Assembly (NCBI RefSeq): GCF_006483445.1 | Contig: NZ_PPPT01000027.1 | Span: 1-48,136 of the forward strand | DNA from: Bradyrhizobium guangdongense | GTDB taxonomy: Bacteria > Pseudomonadota > Alphaproteobacteria > Rhizobiales > Xanthobacteraceae | Length of the DNA: 48,136 nucleotides | Reading direction: 5' to 3' | Shown here: piece by piece, positions 26,907-35,731 of the stretch | How positions within the stretch are numbered: position 1 is the first letter of the stretch | Layout: every line of letters starts with the position of its first letter | Notes under the pieces: generated by a model | The model's input: only the letters and a program-made list of their open reading frames with translations | Database searches by the model: none | Told to the model about the DNA's origin: nothing | Translations under genes and position numbers: made by a program

Positions 26907-28091
26907 CTATCTCACCGCCCGTCGATACAGCACCAGCAGCAGTCCAAACAGCACGGCCGCCGACACCCCAAGCGACCAGTGGATGCCGATCCCGGCGCCG
27001 ACGACGCCCACGGTGAGGCCAGAAAAGGCGCGCATGCCGAGGCCGGCCATGTTGAACAGGCCCACCACGCGGCCGCGGCTGTCGGCCGGCGCGTTGATCT
27101 GCACCAGCGCCTGCGCCATCGTGTTGAACGACAGCTCAAAGAATCCGGCCGCAAACAGCAGCGCAATGGCGACACCATAGATTCCGACGGTGGCGAAACC
27201 GAGCAGGGTGACGCTCCAGAGGATCGCGAGCAGGATCGCGGTCCGCGGGCTCGGTTTCAGCCGTCCCCAGGATTCGAGCGCGATGGCCGCGAGCACCGCG
27301 CCGCCGGCGTCGGCCGCCAAGAGCACGCTGTAGGACACGCCGGGGTCGCCATGGCCGAGATCGCCGGCAAAGCCCGGCATCTGGGCGTGATAGGCGTTGC
27401 CGATCATGAAGGAGGTGAGGCCCGCGAGCCACGTCATCGAGGTCAGCACCGGCTGCTTTGCGATGTCGCGGATGGTCTGCACGATGTCGCCAAAGCCGCG
27501 CACCGCGAAGCGCCGCGGTGTCGCGCTCCTGTCGCTCGTCGGCGCCCAGAACAGCCACAGCAGCATCGGCAGATAGAACAGCGTGTTGAGGATGATGCCG
27601 TGGGCAGGTCCCAGTGCCAGCATGATGACGCCGCCCACGGCGGGGCCGACCAGAATGCCGAGATAGCGCGCCATTGCGTTCAGCCGCACGGCGCTCGGCA
27701 GGTCCTGAGGGCCCACGATGTCGAACAGCAGGAGCTGGTTCGGCGTCTGCCACAGCACGCCGGCACAGCCATGGATCACCAGCAGCAGCATCGCATGCCA
27801 CATCTGCAGGCTGTCGGTGAGGAAGAAGAGGCCCCATCCGGCCGACGCCACAATGAAGAGCAGCATGCCGCACTGGATGATACGCCGCGGGTCGAAGCGG
27901 TCGGCCAGCCCGCCGACGGCGACGGAAAACAGCAGGAACGGCAGCCAGTGCGACAGCACGGCAAAGCCGCCGAGCGTCGGCGAATGGAATTTCTGGAACA
28001 CCACCCAGTAGCTGATCACATGCTCGACATTGTCGGCCATCATCGCCAGCACATAGGCTGCGAACTGCATGCGATAGGGCCGCGACTTCAT
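26907..28091 (-). CDS. MFS transporter
   Basis: The ATG at 28091 gives 394 residues, right for a 12-helix major facilitator. It begins with FAAYVLAMMADNVEHVISYW in the first helix and has the loop 2-3 motif VGGLADRFDPRRIIQCG. The second half includes SPRTAILLAILWSVTLLGFA and the related loop NAPADSRGRVVGLFNMAG. The frame is open back to 28601, but that part overlaps another gene and hairpins, so it is not coding. Relatives include EntS-like exporters; the substrate is unknown. Confidence 0.9.
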   Translation of the reverse strand: MKSRPYRMQFAAYVLAMMADNVEHVISYWVVFQKFHSPTLGGFAVLSHWLPFLLFSVAVGGLADRFDPRRIIQCGMLLFIVASAGWGLFFLTDSLQMWHAMLLLVIHGCAGVLWQTPNQLLLFDIVGPQDLPSAVRLNAMARYLGILVGPAVGGVIMLALGPAHGIILNTLFYLPMLLWLFWAPTSDRSATPRRFAVRGFGDIVQTIRDIAKQPVLTSMTWLAGLTSFMIGNAYHAQMPGFAGDLGHGDPGVSYSVLLAADAGGAVLAAIALESWGRLKPSPRTAILLAILWSVTLLGFATVGIYGVAIALLFAAGFFELSFNTMAQALVQINAPADSRGRVVGLFNMAGLGMRAFSGLTVGVVGAGIGIHWSLGVSAAVLFGLLLVLYRRAVR

Positions 28092-28319
28092 GGCTGCGAA
28101 GGAACTGGACGCAGCCACGGACGCCGTCGAGGATGGAGGGTTCAAGCGATCACCAGGGATTGGCCGGCCCTTGCCGGCATTTGGCTTCCGCTTGCGCCGA
28201 TACACGGTCGTTTCCGTGCACTCAAGAGGCTCGGGCGCAAACCAGCCCCGCATCGCGGCCGAAATGCGCATTGGAAGAGCGGCGCTCGCAATGACGAGCG
28301 AGGCGCCTGCAAACTGCTT

Positions 28320-28355
28320 CTCCAGCGTCGTCCTGGCACCAGGGCGACGCTGGAG
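28320..28355. repeat. strong hairpin between the MFS gene and a membrane-protein gene
   Basis: CTCCAGCGTCG (28320-28330) pairs perfectly with CGACGCTGGAG (28345-28355), and inside it CCTGG can pair with CCAGG. It lies 16 bp after the stop of the leftward gene at 28372 and may act as a terminator without a T-run. A partial family A arm (CGCTCGCAATGACG) lies near 28283. The rest of the 280-bp gap (28092-28371) holds nothing else I can support. Confidence 0.6.
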
Positions 28356-28371
28356 GATTCGGCAGCGCGCC

Positions 28372-28770
28372 TTACGCGGCCATTGCACTCCCGCTCTTGC
28401 GCAGGCCGATGAACTGCAGCTCGGCGAACACGCCGGTGGCAATCGCCTGCGCCACGACCATGACGACGCCCAGCAAATTCGGCGACACGGCGCCGGAGAG
28501 CAGCAGCGCGATGCTGCCGACCGTCCACAGCGCGTTGCCGACCACGACCAGCAGCACCAGCGCCTTTGGCACCGCGCCGCGCGAGGCGAGCCATCCGACA
28601 AGCGCGGTGTAGGCGATCAGGAACAGGCCGGTCTCGCGCAACAGCGCCTCCGGCAGGTTGAACAGCGCGGCAAAGGCGGCGGCACCGAAGGTGAAGCCGA
28701 GGGCTGCGACGCCGCTGAAGACGGCATCGGCGAGCAGGGCGCGGCGCAGGAAATTGGATGCATGGATCAT
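28372..28770 (-). CDS. hypothetical integral membrane protein (132 aa)
   Basis: A 132-residue protein with four membrane segments, for example LLADAVFSGVAALGFTFGAA and GLFLIAYTALVGWLASRG, then LVLLVVVGNALWTVGSIALL and VVMVVAQAIATGVFAELQFI. No family with a known function is recognised. It follows the 76-aa gene by 43 bp on the same strand and is probably in its operon. Confidence 0.78.
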   Translation of the reverse strand: MIHASNFLRRALLADAVFSGVAALGFTFGAAAFAALFNLPEALLRETGLFLIAYTALVGWLASRGAVPKALVLLVVVGNALWTVGSIALLLSGAVSPNLLGVVMVVAQAIATGVFAELQFIGLRKSGSAMAA

Positions 28771-28813
28771 GGTCAGTCTCCTTCTTGAGGTTTCCTTGGG
28801 GGCGGGTGAAAAA

Positions 28814-29044
28814 TCAACGCGCGCCGCGCCACCAGGCGCGGACGAGGGCGGTGAGGCGGAACGGGCAGAGGCTCTTGCCGACGCTGTGTTCGAACGCCAG
28901 AACCTGGACCACCACGAACTCGCCGGTCGAGTGCACCAGCGGTTCCGGCATGTTGAGGTGGCGTGCCAATGCGCGGGTCGCGAGCTTCACGGCCCAGGGC
29001 AAGACGCTGTCGGCGAGGGTGCGGTAGATCAGCAGCGCGATCAT
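28814..29044 (-). CDS. small conserved hypothetical protein (76 aa)
   Basis: The 76-residue product begins IALLIYRTLADSVLPWAVKL and ends LTALVRAWWRGAR. It has no signal peptide. AGGAG precedes the ATG by 7 bases, a strong site. The function is unknown. It is divergent from the first XRE/MmyB-type regulator, which makes it a likely target of that regulator. Confidence 0.75.
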   Translation of the reverse strand: MIALLIYRTLADSVLPWAVKLATRALARHLNMPEPLVHSTGEFVVVQVLAFEHSVGKSLCPFRLTALVRAWWRGAR

Positions 29045-29093
29045 GGTTCATCTCCTGTGGTGACGAAGATGCGCCGTCCCGCTCGGCAATTCG

Positions 29094-29110
29094 ATTACCT
29101 CCCGGGTAAT
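29094..29110. promoter_or_regulatory. candidate operator dyad between divergent genes
   Basis: ATTACC (29094-29099) and GGTAAT (29105-29110) are arranged as an inverted repeat around 5 bases, and CCCGGG overlaps the centre. It lies in the 101-bp gap between the 76-aa gene and the XRE regulator gene, where an autoregulatory operator is expected. Confidence 0.5.
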
Positions 29111-29145
29111 GGAAGGGCCGAGATTCGCATGCTAGGTTTCTCATC

Positions 29146-29964
29146 ATGAACGCACATGCATCCATGGCCCGGGCCGCCGAAAAATCCCAGCCGATCCATA
29201 TCGGCGACCATTTGCGCGAATGGCGGCAGCGCCGTCGCATGAGCCAGCTCGACCTCGCGGTCGAAGCCGAGGTCTCGGCGCGCCATTTGAGCTTCGTCGA
29301 GACGGGGCGTGCCGCGCCGTCGCGCGACATGGTGCTGAAGCTTGCCGAGCGCCTCGATGTGCCCCTGCGTGAACGCAACGTGCTGCTGGTTGCGGCCGGC
29401 TATGCGCCGGCGTTCCAGCAGCGCCCGCTGGAGGATCCTGCCTTGAAGTCAGCCCGCCAGGCGATCGATCTCGTGCTGAAGGCGCATGAGCCGAACCCCG
29501 CGCTCGCCGTCGACCGGCACTGGAATCTGGTGTCGGCCAACCGCATGGTGGCGCCGCTGCTCGAAGGCATCCCACAGCGGCTGCTCGGCCAGCCCGTCAA
29601 CGTGCTGCGGCTCGCCTTCCATCCCGAGGCGCTGGCGGCACGGACGGTGAACCTCGCCGAATGGTGCGGGCATCTTCTGGAGCGCCTGCATCGGCAATGC
29701 GAGGCGACCGCCGACCCCGAGCTGATCAAGCTCTACAACGACCTGAAGGCCTTTCCGATCCCGGCACGCTCGGCGCCGCTGTCGAGCGACAACGTCGCGA
29801 TCCCCTTCAAGATGCGGCATCAGGGCGAGATCCTCAGCTTCTTCTCCACCACCATGGTGTTCGGCACGCCGGTCGACATCACGCTGTCGGAATTGGCGAT
29901 CGAGACGTTCTTTCCGGCCGACGAAAAGACCGCGGAGCGGCTGCGAGCGATGCAGCCGCGCTGA
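29146..29964 (+). CDS. XRE-family regulator with MmyB-like ligand-binding domain (first of a tandem pair)
   Basis: A 272-residue protein. The helix-turn-helix (about 18-75) reads GDHLREWRQRRRMSQLDLAV, then EVSARHLSFVETGRAAPSRD. The C-terminal domain (about 105-265) is of the MmyB type, a PAS-like fold that can bind small or fatty-acid-like ligands: NPALAVDRHWNLVSANRMV and FFSTTMVFGTPVDITLSEL. Such proteins are local repressors or activators. It is divergent from the 76-aa gene and 44 bp before a paralogue. Confidence 0.9.
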   Translation: MNAHASMARAAEKSQPIHIGDHLREWRQRRRMSQLDLAVEAEVSARHLSFVETGRAAPSRDMVLKLAERLDVPLRERNVLLVAAGYAPAFQQRPLEDPALKSARQAIDLVLKAHEPNPALAVDRHWNLVSANRMVAPLLEGIPQRLLGQPVNVLRLAFHPEALAARTVNLAEWCGHLLERLHRQCEATADPELIKLYNDLKAFPIPARSAPLSSDNVAIPFKMRHQGEILSFFSTTMVFGTPVDITLSELAIETFFPADEKTAERLRAMQPR

Positions 29965-30008
29965 TCGGCAGCGTTTACAGCTCCGCGGGCCGCTCGTAGA
30001 ATCCTGGC

Positions 30009-30833
30009 ATGGATACCCGCGCGTCAAAACCCCTTCGGCCTGCCAATCCCGTCGGCGATCTCCTGCGTGGCTGGCGCACGCGCCGCGCGTTGAGCCAGGC
30101 GGAGCTGGCGTTTGAGGCTGGTATCTCGATCAAGCATCTGAGCTATGTCGAGACCGCGAAGGCGACGGCAAGCAGGAACATCCTGCTACAACTTGCCTCC
30201 GCGCTCGATCTGTCCCTGCGCGATCGCAACGCGCTGCTCGAGGCCGGCGGCTTTGCGCGCCAATATGGCGAACGAGATTTGTCTGCGCCGGAGCTCGCCG
30301 ACGCGCGCCGCGCCATCGATCTCCTCCTGAGCCGTCACGAGCCGTTCCCGGCGATCGTGACCGACCGGCGCTGGAACGTGATGCAGGCGAACCGCGCCGC
30401 CTTGCGCCTGATGACAATGTTGCTGGGCGAAGAGCGCATGCAGCGGCCGCTCAACCACATGCGGATGTTCCTCGCGCCGAACGAGCTCAGACCGTTCGTC
30501 GAGAACTGGCTAGGCGTCGCGGCGGCCTTGTTGTCCCGGGCACGTCACGAGGCGATGGCCGCGCCGCTCGACGAGGCCCTGCAATCGACCTGGCGCGAGC
30601 TGATGCGGATGTCCGACCTCCCGGCATCTCAGATCGAGGAGGGCGCTGCACCCGGTCCGCTCTGCGAGGTACGCCTGCGCAAGGGCGAGATCGGCATCGG
30701 CCTGATCGGCGCGGTGCTGACGCTCGGCACGCCGCAGGACGTGACGCTGCAGGAGCTCCGCGTCGAGATGTTCATGCCGGCCGACGCTGCCTCAGAGGCT
30801 ACGCTGACCGCGCTTGCCGCTCAGGACGCCTGA
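30009..30833 (+). CDS. XRE-family regulator with MmyB-like ligand-binding domain (second of a tandem pair)
   Basis: A 274-residue paralogue of the preceding gene with the same two domains: LLRGWRTRRALSQAELAFEA and ISIKHLSYVETAKATASRN, then FPAIVTDRRWNVMQANRAAL and GAVLTLGTPQDVTLQELRVE. The two are clearly homologous but diverged along the whole length, so the duplication is old. The ATG has no strong ribosome site. Its end overlaps the convergent thioesterase gene by 13 bp. Confidence 0.9.
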   Translation: MDTRASKPLRPANPVGDLLRGWRTRRALSQAELAFEAGISIKHLSYVETAKATASRNILLQLASALDLSLRDRNALLEAGGFARQYGERDLSAPELADARRAIDLLLSRHEPFPAIVTDRRWNVMQANRAALRLMTMLLGEERMQRPLNHMRMFLAPNELRPFVENWLGVAAALLSRARHEAMAAPLDEALQSTWRELMRMSDLPASQIEEGAAPGPLCEVRLRKGEIGIGLIGAVLTLGTPQDVTLQELRVEMFMPADAASEATLTALAAQDA

Positions 30834-31621
30834 GCCTGCGCCGCCTCGCGCCGTTCGAAGCTCATCGCCTGCATCACCTCCGCGAACGGCCCCTTGTGAT
30901 CGCTCAGCGTTGCCTGGGTGAGGCCCGCGCCATTGGCGCCGACGCGCGTGGCGGCGCGGATCAGGACCCATTCGTCCTCCGGCGCGCGAAAGAAATAGAG
31001 GCTGATCTCGGGATTGATGAACGTCCATTCGCGCATGTCGACGATCTGCGCCACACCGCTGGAGAAATCGGCGGCCTGAACCGCCTGCAGCAGAGGTGTG
31101 TTGGTCTCGCCCTCGACGAGCGGCGCATCGAGCCGCATCCAGGCGGCCGCGGGACCGGGCTTCTCCAGCGCACCTTCGATCAGCCGCACCGAGACGTTCT
31201 GGAAGTAGCGGCTCCATTTTTGCGCGAAGGCAGGCGGCGGCGTGCCGGCGTCGGGCGCCTTGTCGGGAGAGGCTGCCTTGGCGAACGGATCCCTCGGCGT
31301 TTCGCTGCCCTCGGCCGTGAGCAACGCGGTGCAGCGGCCGATCTCGGTTTCGCCGTCCATCAGCCGCACCTGCACGGTCTTGGCCTTGCGGCCATCGCGC
31401 AGCAGCTCAGTCCTGGTGGTAAAGGCGCGCAGGCCCGCGGGCCGCCAAAGATCGAAGGTGAGGCGGCGCACGGCAAAGCCCGAGTCCTTCGCGATCCGTT
31501 CGACGTCGCGGGTCATCAGTGCGGTGGTCGCACTTCCCTGCAGCATGTCCGGCGACCACGGTCCGCCGGCATGCTCGGTGGCGCGGAACGATTGGCCTTC
31601 CGGCCTGAAGATGGCGGTCAT
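30821..31621 (-). CDS. thioesterase family protein (double hotdog, TesB-like)
   Basis: The ATG at 31621 (GGGAG about 6 bases upstream) gives 266 residues. Two hotdog halves are visible. The first has GGPWSPDMLQGSATTALMTR and VRRLTFDLWRPAGL, and the second has RLDAPLVEGETNTPLLQAVQ and DFSSGVAQIVDMREWTFINP. This fits acyl-CoA thioesterases of the TesB-like group, which hydrolyse acyl-CoA in the cytoplasm. The chain-length preference is not visible. Confidence 0.82.
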   Translation of the reverse strand: MTAIFRPEGQSFRATEHAGGPWSPDMLQGSATTALMTRDVERIAKDSGFAVRRLTFDLWRPAGLRAFTTRTELLRDGRKAKTVQVRLMDGETEIGRCTALLTAEGSETPRDPFAKAASPDKAPDAGTPPPAFAQKWSRYFQNVSVRLIEGALEKPGPAAAWMRLDAPLVEGETNTPLLQAVQAADFSSGVAQIVDMREWTFINPEISLYFFRAPEDEWVLIRAATRVGANGAGLTQATLSDHKGPFAEVMQAMSFERREAAQAQAS

Positions 31622-31781
31622 CGCGGTCTCCCATGGGTCGATCTTGGTCGCGAGTATCGGTGGGGGTCGCCGGGGGCACAATAACCGCAGAGGTGCAGTC
31701 GTGAGCCATGCGGAACCCATGTCTTGCGCGGCACCCGGTTCGGCTTATCTTGGGCCGATCAAATTCGCCCGGGAGACACAT

Positions 31782-32447
31782 ATGAGCACGCTCAAGCCGC
31801 TGAAAATCGACGTCGTCTCCGACGTGGTGTGCCCGTGGTGCTATATCGGCAAACGCCGCATCGAGAGCGCGCTGGCGCTGGTGCCCGACGTTCCCGTTGA
31901 GCTGACCTTTCGGCCGTTCTTCCTCAATCCCTGGGTGCCGCGCGAGGGCATCAGCCGCGAGGACTATCTCACGCAGAAGTTCGGCTCGGTCGAAGCCTAC
32001 AAGGGCATCGCCGGCCGCGTCGTCGCGGCTGCAGGCGAGGAGGGGTTGACCTACCGGCCCGAGCTCGTGCAGCGCCAGCCCAACACGATCGATTGCCACC
32101 GGCTGATCCACTGGGCCGGCGCGATCGGCAAGGCGCCGGAGATGAAGCAGCGCCTGATGGAGCTCTATTTCCGTGACGGCGGCGATCTCACAGATGTCAA
32201 CGTGCTGGTGCAGGCGGCCGCCGATGTCGGCCTCGATGCCGACGACGTGCGCCGGCGCCTCGCCACCGACGAGGATGTCGCGCGCATTTCGGCTGATGCT
32301 CAGGAAGCCGCGGAAAAGGGCATCTCCGGCGTGCCGACCTATGTCTTCGCGCAGAAATATGCGGTTTCGGGCGCTCAGGATCCGAACCTGCTCGCACGGG
32401 CCATCCGTCAGGTGTCAGCCGAGATCAACGCGCAGGCGGCAGAGTAA
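31782..32447 (+). CDS. DsbA family oxidoreductase, FrnE-like
   Basis: The ATG at 31782 (GGGAGA 6 bases upstream) gives 221 residues, the size of FrnE/2-hydroxychromene-2-carboxylate isomerase-like proteins. It has Cys17-Pro-Trp-Cys20 at the start of the thioredoxin fold (DVVSDVVCPWCYIGKRRIE), a helical insert with QPNTIDCHRLIHWAG, and a cis-Pro loop GISGVPTYVFAQKYAV. No signal peptide is present, so it is cytoplasmic, unlike true DsbA. It may act in disulfide or stress chemistry. Confidence 0.9.
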   Translation: MSTLKPLKIDVVSDVVCPWCYIGKRRIESALALVPDVPVELTFRPFFLNPWVPREGISREDYLTQKFGSVEAYKGIAGRVVAAAGEEGLTYRPELVQRQPNTIDCHRLIHWAGAIGKAPEMKQRLMELYFRDGGDLTDVNVLVQAAADVGLDADDVRRRLATDEDVARISADAQEAAEKGISGVPTYVFAQKYAVSGAQDPNLLARAIRQVSAEINAQAAE

Positions 32448-32453
32448 TCGCCG

Positions 32454-33692
32454 CTACTTACGGAGCAGGCGAACGGCGCGCCGCGCCAGCCCCAGCGCAA
32501 ACCCCCGCGCAACCAGCGCCGCATGGATCAGTGCGACCGTGGGATCGTTCCGTCGCAACGGGATCAGCACGTCGCCGATCGCAAGGCGGCCGCGCCAGAT
32601 CGGATTGATCATGGGGTGGTCGGCGCTCGCGGTGGAATCGGCGCTGGCAATCGCGGGATCGGCGCAGAGGTGGCGGGTCAATTCCAGCGTGAGCAGCACG
32701 CCCGGCGAATACTTTGCAAAGCGCTCGTCGATGCCGAGCTTGAAGAAGAACGCGCGAGTTTGATGCCGCAGCACGATGCCGGCCGCGACAGGCGTAGCGC
32801 CGGCGCGCAGCATGATGATCTCGCACTGGCCGGTCTCGGCCAGCGCCGGGACGGCGCGGCGGATGAACGCGGCGTCGCCAGCGTTCTGCACGAGTGCTGT
32901 GCCGCGCTTGCCCTTCCAGCCGCTGGCTTCGAGCGGGAGGAATGTTTCGAGTGCGGCGCCGATATCGCGCGGCGTGCGCGCAATCTCGAACGCGACAACG
33001 CCATGGCTTTCGAGCCGGTGACGCTGGCGACGCAGCTCTTTCAGCTTCTTGCCGCCCAGTCCCGCGCGCAGCAGCGTCTCGCTGTCCTGCGTGGCGTCGA
33101 GGGCGGCGCGTGTATAGGACGTCAGCACCTGCGACGAGAGGCCTTCGCGGGCAAGGCTTGCGTTGATCGCCGTCATCGCCGCGCCGTCGAGCGCGACGTC
33201 GCGCAGGATCAGCGCATGCGCGCCGGCCTGGCGCGCCTGGTCGAGCAGTTGCGTGGCAGCATCACCGGCTGCGGCGCGATCGAGTGGCGGGCTGCACAGC
33301 GTGCCGTAGGGATGTGCGCTCACCAGCGTGGGCAGAGGAATCTTCCACGCGCGCCACAGCGAGACCACCGGCATCAATCCGGTCAAGCGGTTCGACGCAT
33401 CGAAGGCACAGAGCGCGTCGGCACCAGTACGACCGTGCGCCGAGGCGCTGACCGCGAGCTCCCAGCCGGGCAGGTAGTAGCCGTTCGGCTCGCTCGCGCG
33501 ATCGCTGAGCGATTGCCACTGGGCGAGGTCGACGGATGCGAGGGGAATGAGTGGCGCGGTGCCTTCCGGATTGCGGCCGCGCGAAGCCGTGGCATCCCTC
33601 ATCGGTGCAGGATTGATCGCAGATCGATGTGCGATATCGACCACGTCCCAAATTTCCCATTTGCGCGGGCGGGCGCTTACGCCTGGCCGCAT
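32454..33692 (-). CDS. GNAT/CelD-type acyltransferase (BioF2-like domain)
   Basis: The ATG at 33692 gives 412 residues; an ATG at 33602 would give 382, and neither has a clear ribosome site. The C-terminal half carries the acetyltransferase-like fold of the CelD/BcsL and FemAB-like group: GGKKLKELRRQRHRLESHG, then LEASGWKGKRGTALV, EIIMLRAGATPVAAGIVLRH and FFFKLGIDERFAKYSPGVLL. Relatives act in surface polysaccharide or lipid modification; the target here is unknown. It is convergent with the DsbA-like gene, 6 bp apart. Confidence 0.8.
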   Translation of the reverse strand: MRPGVSARPRKWEIWDVVDIAHRSAINPAPMRDATASRGRNPEGTAPLIPLASVDLAQWQSLSDRASEPNGYYLPGWELAVSASAHGRTGADALCAFDASNRLTGLMPVVSLWRAWKIPLPTLVSAHPYGTLCSPPLDRAAAGDAATQLLDQARQAGAHALILRDVALDGAAMTAINASLAREGLSSQVLTSYTRAALDATQDSETLLRAGLGGKKLKELRRQRHRLESHGVVAFEIARTPRDIGAALETFLPLEASGWKGKRGTALVQNAGDAAFIRRAVPALAETGQCEIIMLRAGATPVAAGIVLRHQTRAFFFKLGIDERFAKYSPGVLLTLELTRHLCADPAIASADSTASADHPMINPIWRGRLAIGDVLIPLRRNDPTVALIHAALVARGFALGLARRAVRLLRK

Positions 33693-33761
33693 TGTCAGGC
33701 CAAATGTAATGCAAAGATTGGAAAATACCGTTGGCGCGCGCCTTCAATTCGAGCGGTAGCG

Positions 33762-34259
33762 TTAACCGTGCGTTGACCGTGTTCGATCGAGGGCCGCATA
33801 GGCGATGCCGACGAACACGCTATAGGCAAGCACCATCGCGAGCGAGAAGGCGGCGGGCCACGGTCCGAGGCCCATGTCCGATGCGAATGGGCCGCGGCCG
33901 AGCATCGGGAACAGGAACAGTCCCATGGCGACCCAGCCGACGAGGCCCAGGACGAGACCCTTCGCCGCCCCGCTACGGCCGGGCAGCCGGGAGTAGATCA
34001 GCGAAAAGGCCAGACTGATGATCAGCGTCCCGTTGATGAACGACAGCAGCCAGGGAAGCGCCGGCTGCACGGACTCGCCGAGCGCGGCGCCCAGCACGCG
34101 CTGGAGGTCCTGGTAGGGTTGGAACGCCGGCAGCCAGCCCATTCGCTCCTTCAGGACCATCAGCGTCCCGTGCGCTATGTTGCCGCACAGGCCGGCGACG
34201 ACGGCGCGCCAAAGTCGATCCGCGGTCGAGCGCGGCATCGCCATAGCGACGCCGCTCAT
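33762..34259 (-). CDS. membrane protein of the sulfide-responsive operon (165 aa)
   Basis: A 165-residue membrane protein whose ATG overlaps the ccoG-like stop by 4 bp, so it belongs to that operon. It has about four hydrophobic segments: VVAGLCGNIAHGTLMVLKER, then LLSFINGTLIISLAFSLIYS, LVLGLVGWVAMGLFLFPMLG and AFSLAMVLAYSVFVGIAYAA. It resembles DUF6789-type proteins, but I am not certain of the family. It is the last gene of a six-gene unit that starts with sqr. Confidence 0.78.
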   Translation of the reverse strand: MSGVAMAMPRSTADRLWRAVVAGLCGNIAHGTLMVLKERMGWLPAFQPYQDLQRVLGAALGESVQPALPWLLSFINGTLIISLAFSLIYSRLPGRSGAAKGLVLGLVGWVAMGLFLFPMLGRGPFASDMGLGPWPAAFSLAMVLAYSVFVGIAYAALDRTRSTHG

Positions 34260-35695
34260 TGGTCCGCCGGCACGAAATGATCGCCCGCGCTCACGGTCTG
34301 TCCGTTGGCGATGTCGGTCATGGTGACCGCGATCCCGACCGCCTTTTGCGGCACATGGGCCTTGTCGACCTGGACCGACAATCTGACCTCGCGGGTCTGG
34401 TCCTGGCCGACCTCGACGACCAGCTTGCCGTCGGGCTTGCGGTCGATGCCCGCGATCCGGAGGGTCGCGCCGGGCAGGCCTGTGATGTCGAGCGCAAAAC
34501 TGCGTTCCGCCCCCTTGTTGAGCAGGCGCACGGTGTAGTCGTTGCGCACGCCCCCATCGGAGAGCTGCACGAACAACGGGTTGCGCTCGTGCAGCACGTT
34601 GACGTCCATCGTGCTGCGGGTGGCGAGCGTGTAGAGCATGATGCTGCCGACGATGGCGATCGCGACAACGTAGATCAGCGTCCGCGCGCGGACGATCCGG
34701 TAGATCGGCGCCTTGCCCTCGCGGCGGCGCTGCATGTTGATATCGGTGTCGTAACCGATCAGGCCGGTCGGCCGGCCGATGTCGCGCATGATGTTGTCGC
34801 AGGCGTCGATGCACAGCCCGCACTGGATGCAGCCGAGCTGGATGCCATGGCGGATGTCGACCCCGGTCGGGCAGACGTTGATGCATTGATGGCAGTCGAC
34901 GCAGTCGCCGGCGGGGTCGCCCTGGATGCGCGCGGCCTCCGCCTTCTTCACCGACATCCGCGGCTCGCCGCGGTCGCGGCGATAGGTGACGTTGAGCGCC
35001 CATTCGTCGGTCAGCGCCGCCTGAATGCGTGGCCACGGGCACATGTAGATGCAGACCTGCTCGCGCGCGTGGCCGGCGAAAAGGTAGGTCGTGGCGGTCA
35101 GGATGCCGATCCAGAGATAGGCGACGAACGGTGCCTGGAAGGTCGCAAGCTCCTTCACCAGCGTCGGTGCGTCCGCGAAATAGAGCACCCAGGCGCCGCC
35201 GGTCCACCACGCGATCATGATCCAGAGGAAATGCTTGAGTGCGACCCTGCGGACATGATCGAACGTCCAGCCGCGCTTGTCGCCGATCATGCGCTCGCGC
35301 CGGTCACCCTCGACCCAGCGTTCGACCGCATAGAACAGGTCGGTCCACACCGTCTGCGGACACATGTAGCCGCACCATATCCGCCCCGCGACCGCGTTCA
35401 TCAGGAATAGCGTCATCGCCGCGATGATGAGCAGGCCGGTGAAGTAATAGACCTCCTGCGGCCATAGCTCGATGAAGAAGAAGTAGAAGCGGCGGTGTGG
35501 AAGATCGACCAGCACGGCCTGGCTCGGCAGGCCAGGCCCGCGATTCCAGCGCACGAAAGGCAGCAGGTAGTAGACCCCGAGCGTGATGCACAGGATCGTC
35601 CATTTGATGCGGCGGAACCGCCCGTGAACCGACTGTGGATAGACCTTCTTGCGCTTCTCGTAGAGCGGGCCTTCGATCAGGGTTTCATTGGACAT
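34256..35695 (-). CDS. CcoG/FixG-type membrane ferredoxin (cytochrome oxidase assembly accessory)
   Basis: CcoG (FixG, RdxA) is a membrane protein with two 4Fe-4S clusters that reduces copper for cbb3 oxidase assembly. The 479-residue product has the family plan: membrane segments with GRIWCGYMCPQTVWTDLFY and QVCIYMCPWPRIQ, two ferredoxin motifs (CVDCHQCINVCP near residue 263, CIQCGLCIDACD near 289), another membrane segment (IYVVAIAIVGSIMLYTLATR) and a periplasmic Ig-like end. No ccoNOQP or ccoI genes are here; it sits in a sulfide-detoxification operon instead. I give no gene symbol because it may be a second, specialised copy. Confidence 0.9.
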   Translation of the reverse strand: MSNETLIEGPLYEKRKKVYPQSVHGRFRRIKWTILCITLGVYYLLPFVRWNRGPGLPSQAVLVDLPHRRFYFFFIELWPQEVYYFTGLLIIAAMTLFLMNAVAGRIWCGYMCPQTVWTDLFYAVERWVEGDRRERMIGDKRGWTFDHVRRVALKHFLWIMIAWWTGGAWVLYFADAPTLVKELATFQAPFVAYLWIGILTATTYLFAGHAREQVCIYMCPWPRIQAALTDEWALNVTYRRDRGEPRMSVKKAEAARIQGDPAGDCVDCHQCINVCPTGVDIRHGIQLGCIQCGLCIDACDNIMRDIGRPTGLIGYDTDINMQRRREGKAPIYRIVRARTLIYVVAIAIVGSIMLYTLATRSTMDVNVLHERNPLFVQLSDGGVRNDYTVRLLNKGAERSFALDITGLPGATLRIAGIDRKPDGKLVVEVGQDQTREVRLSVQVDKAHVPQKAVGIAVTMTDIANGQTVSAGDHFVPADQ

Positions 35696-35731
35696 GGGGC
35701 GAAAATTCCTCGCAATCGATAGTGGCTGCCC

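Noticed and set aside
28274..28310. Half copy of a family A repeat arm (CGCTCGCAATGACG)
   Set aside because: Only one arm is present, so it is not counted as a repeat copy. It may be a decayed element.
28092..28601. Upstream extension of the MFS frame
   Set aside because: It runs through strong hairpins and an opposite-phase gene (28372-28770) and lacks membrane-protein character.
33762..33775. TTAA-N7-TTGAC, close to a CtrA box
   Set aside because: It overlaps the stop codon of a leftward gene, is downstream and not upstream of genes, and has a G in the second half site.
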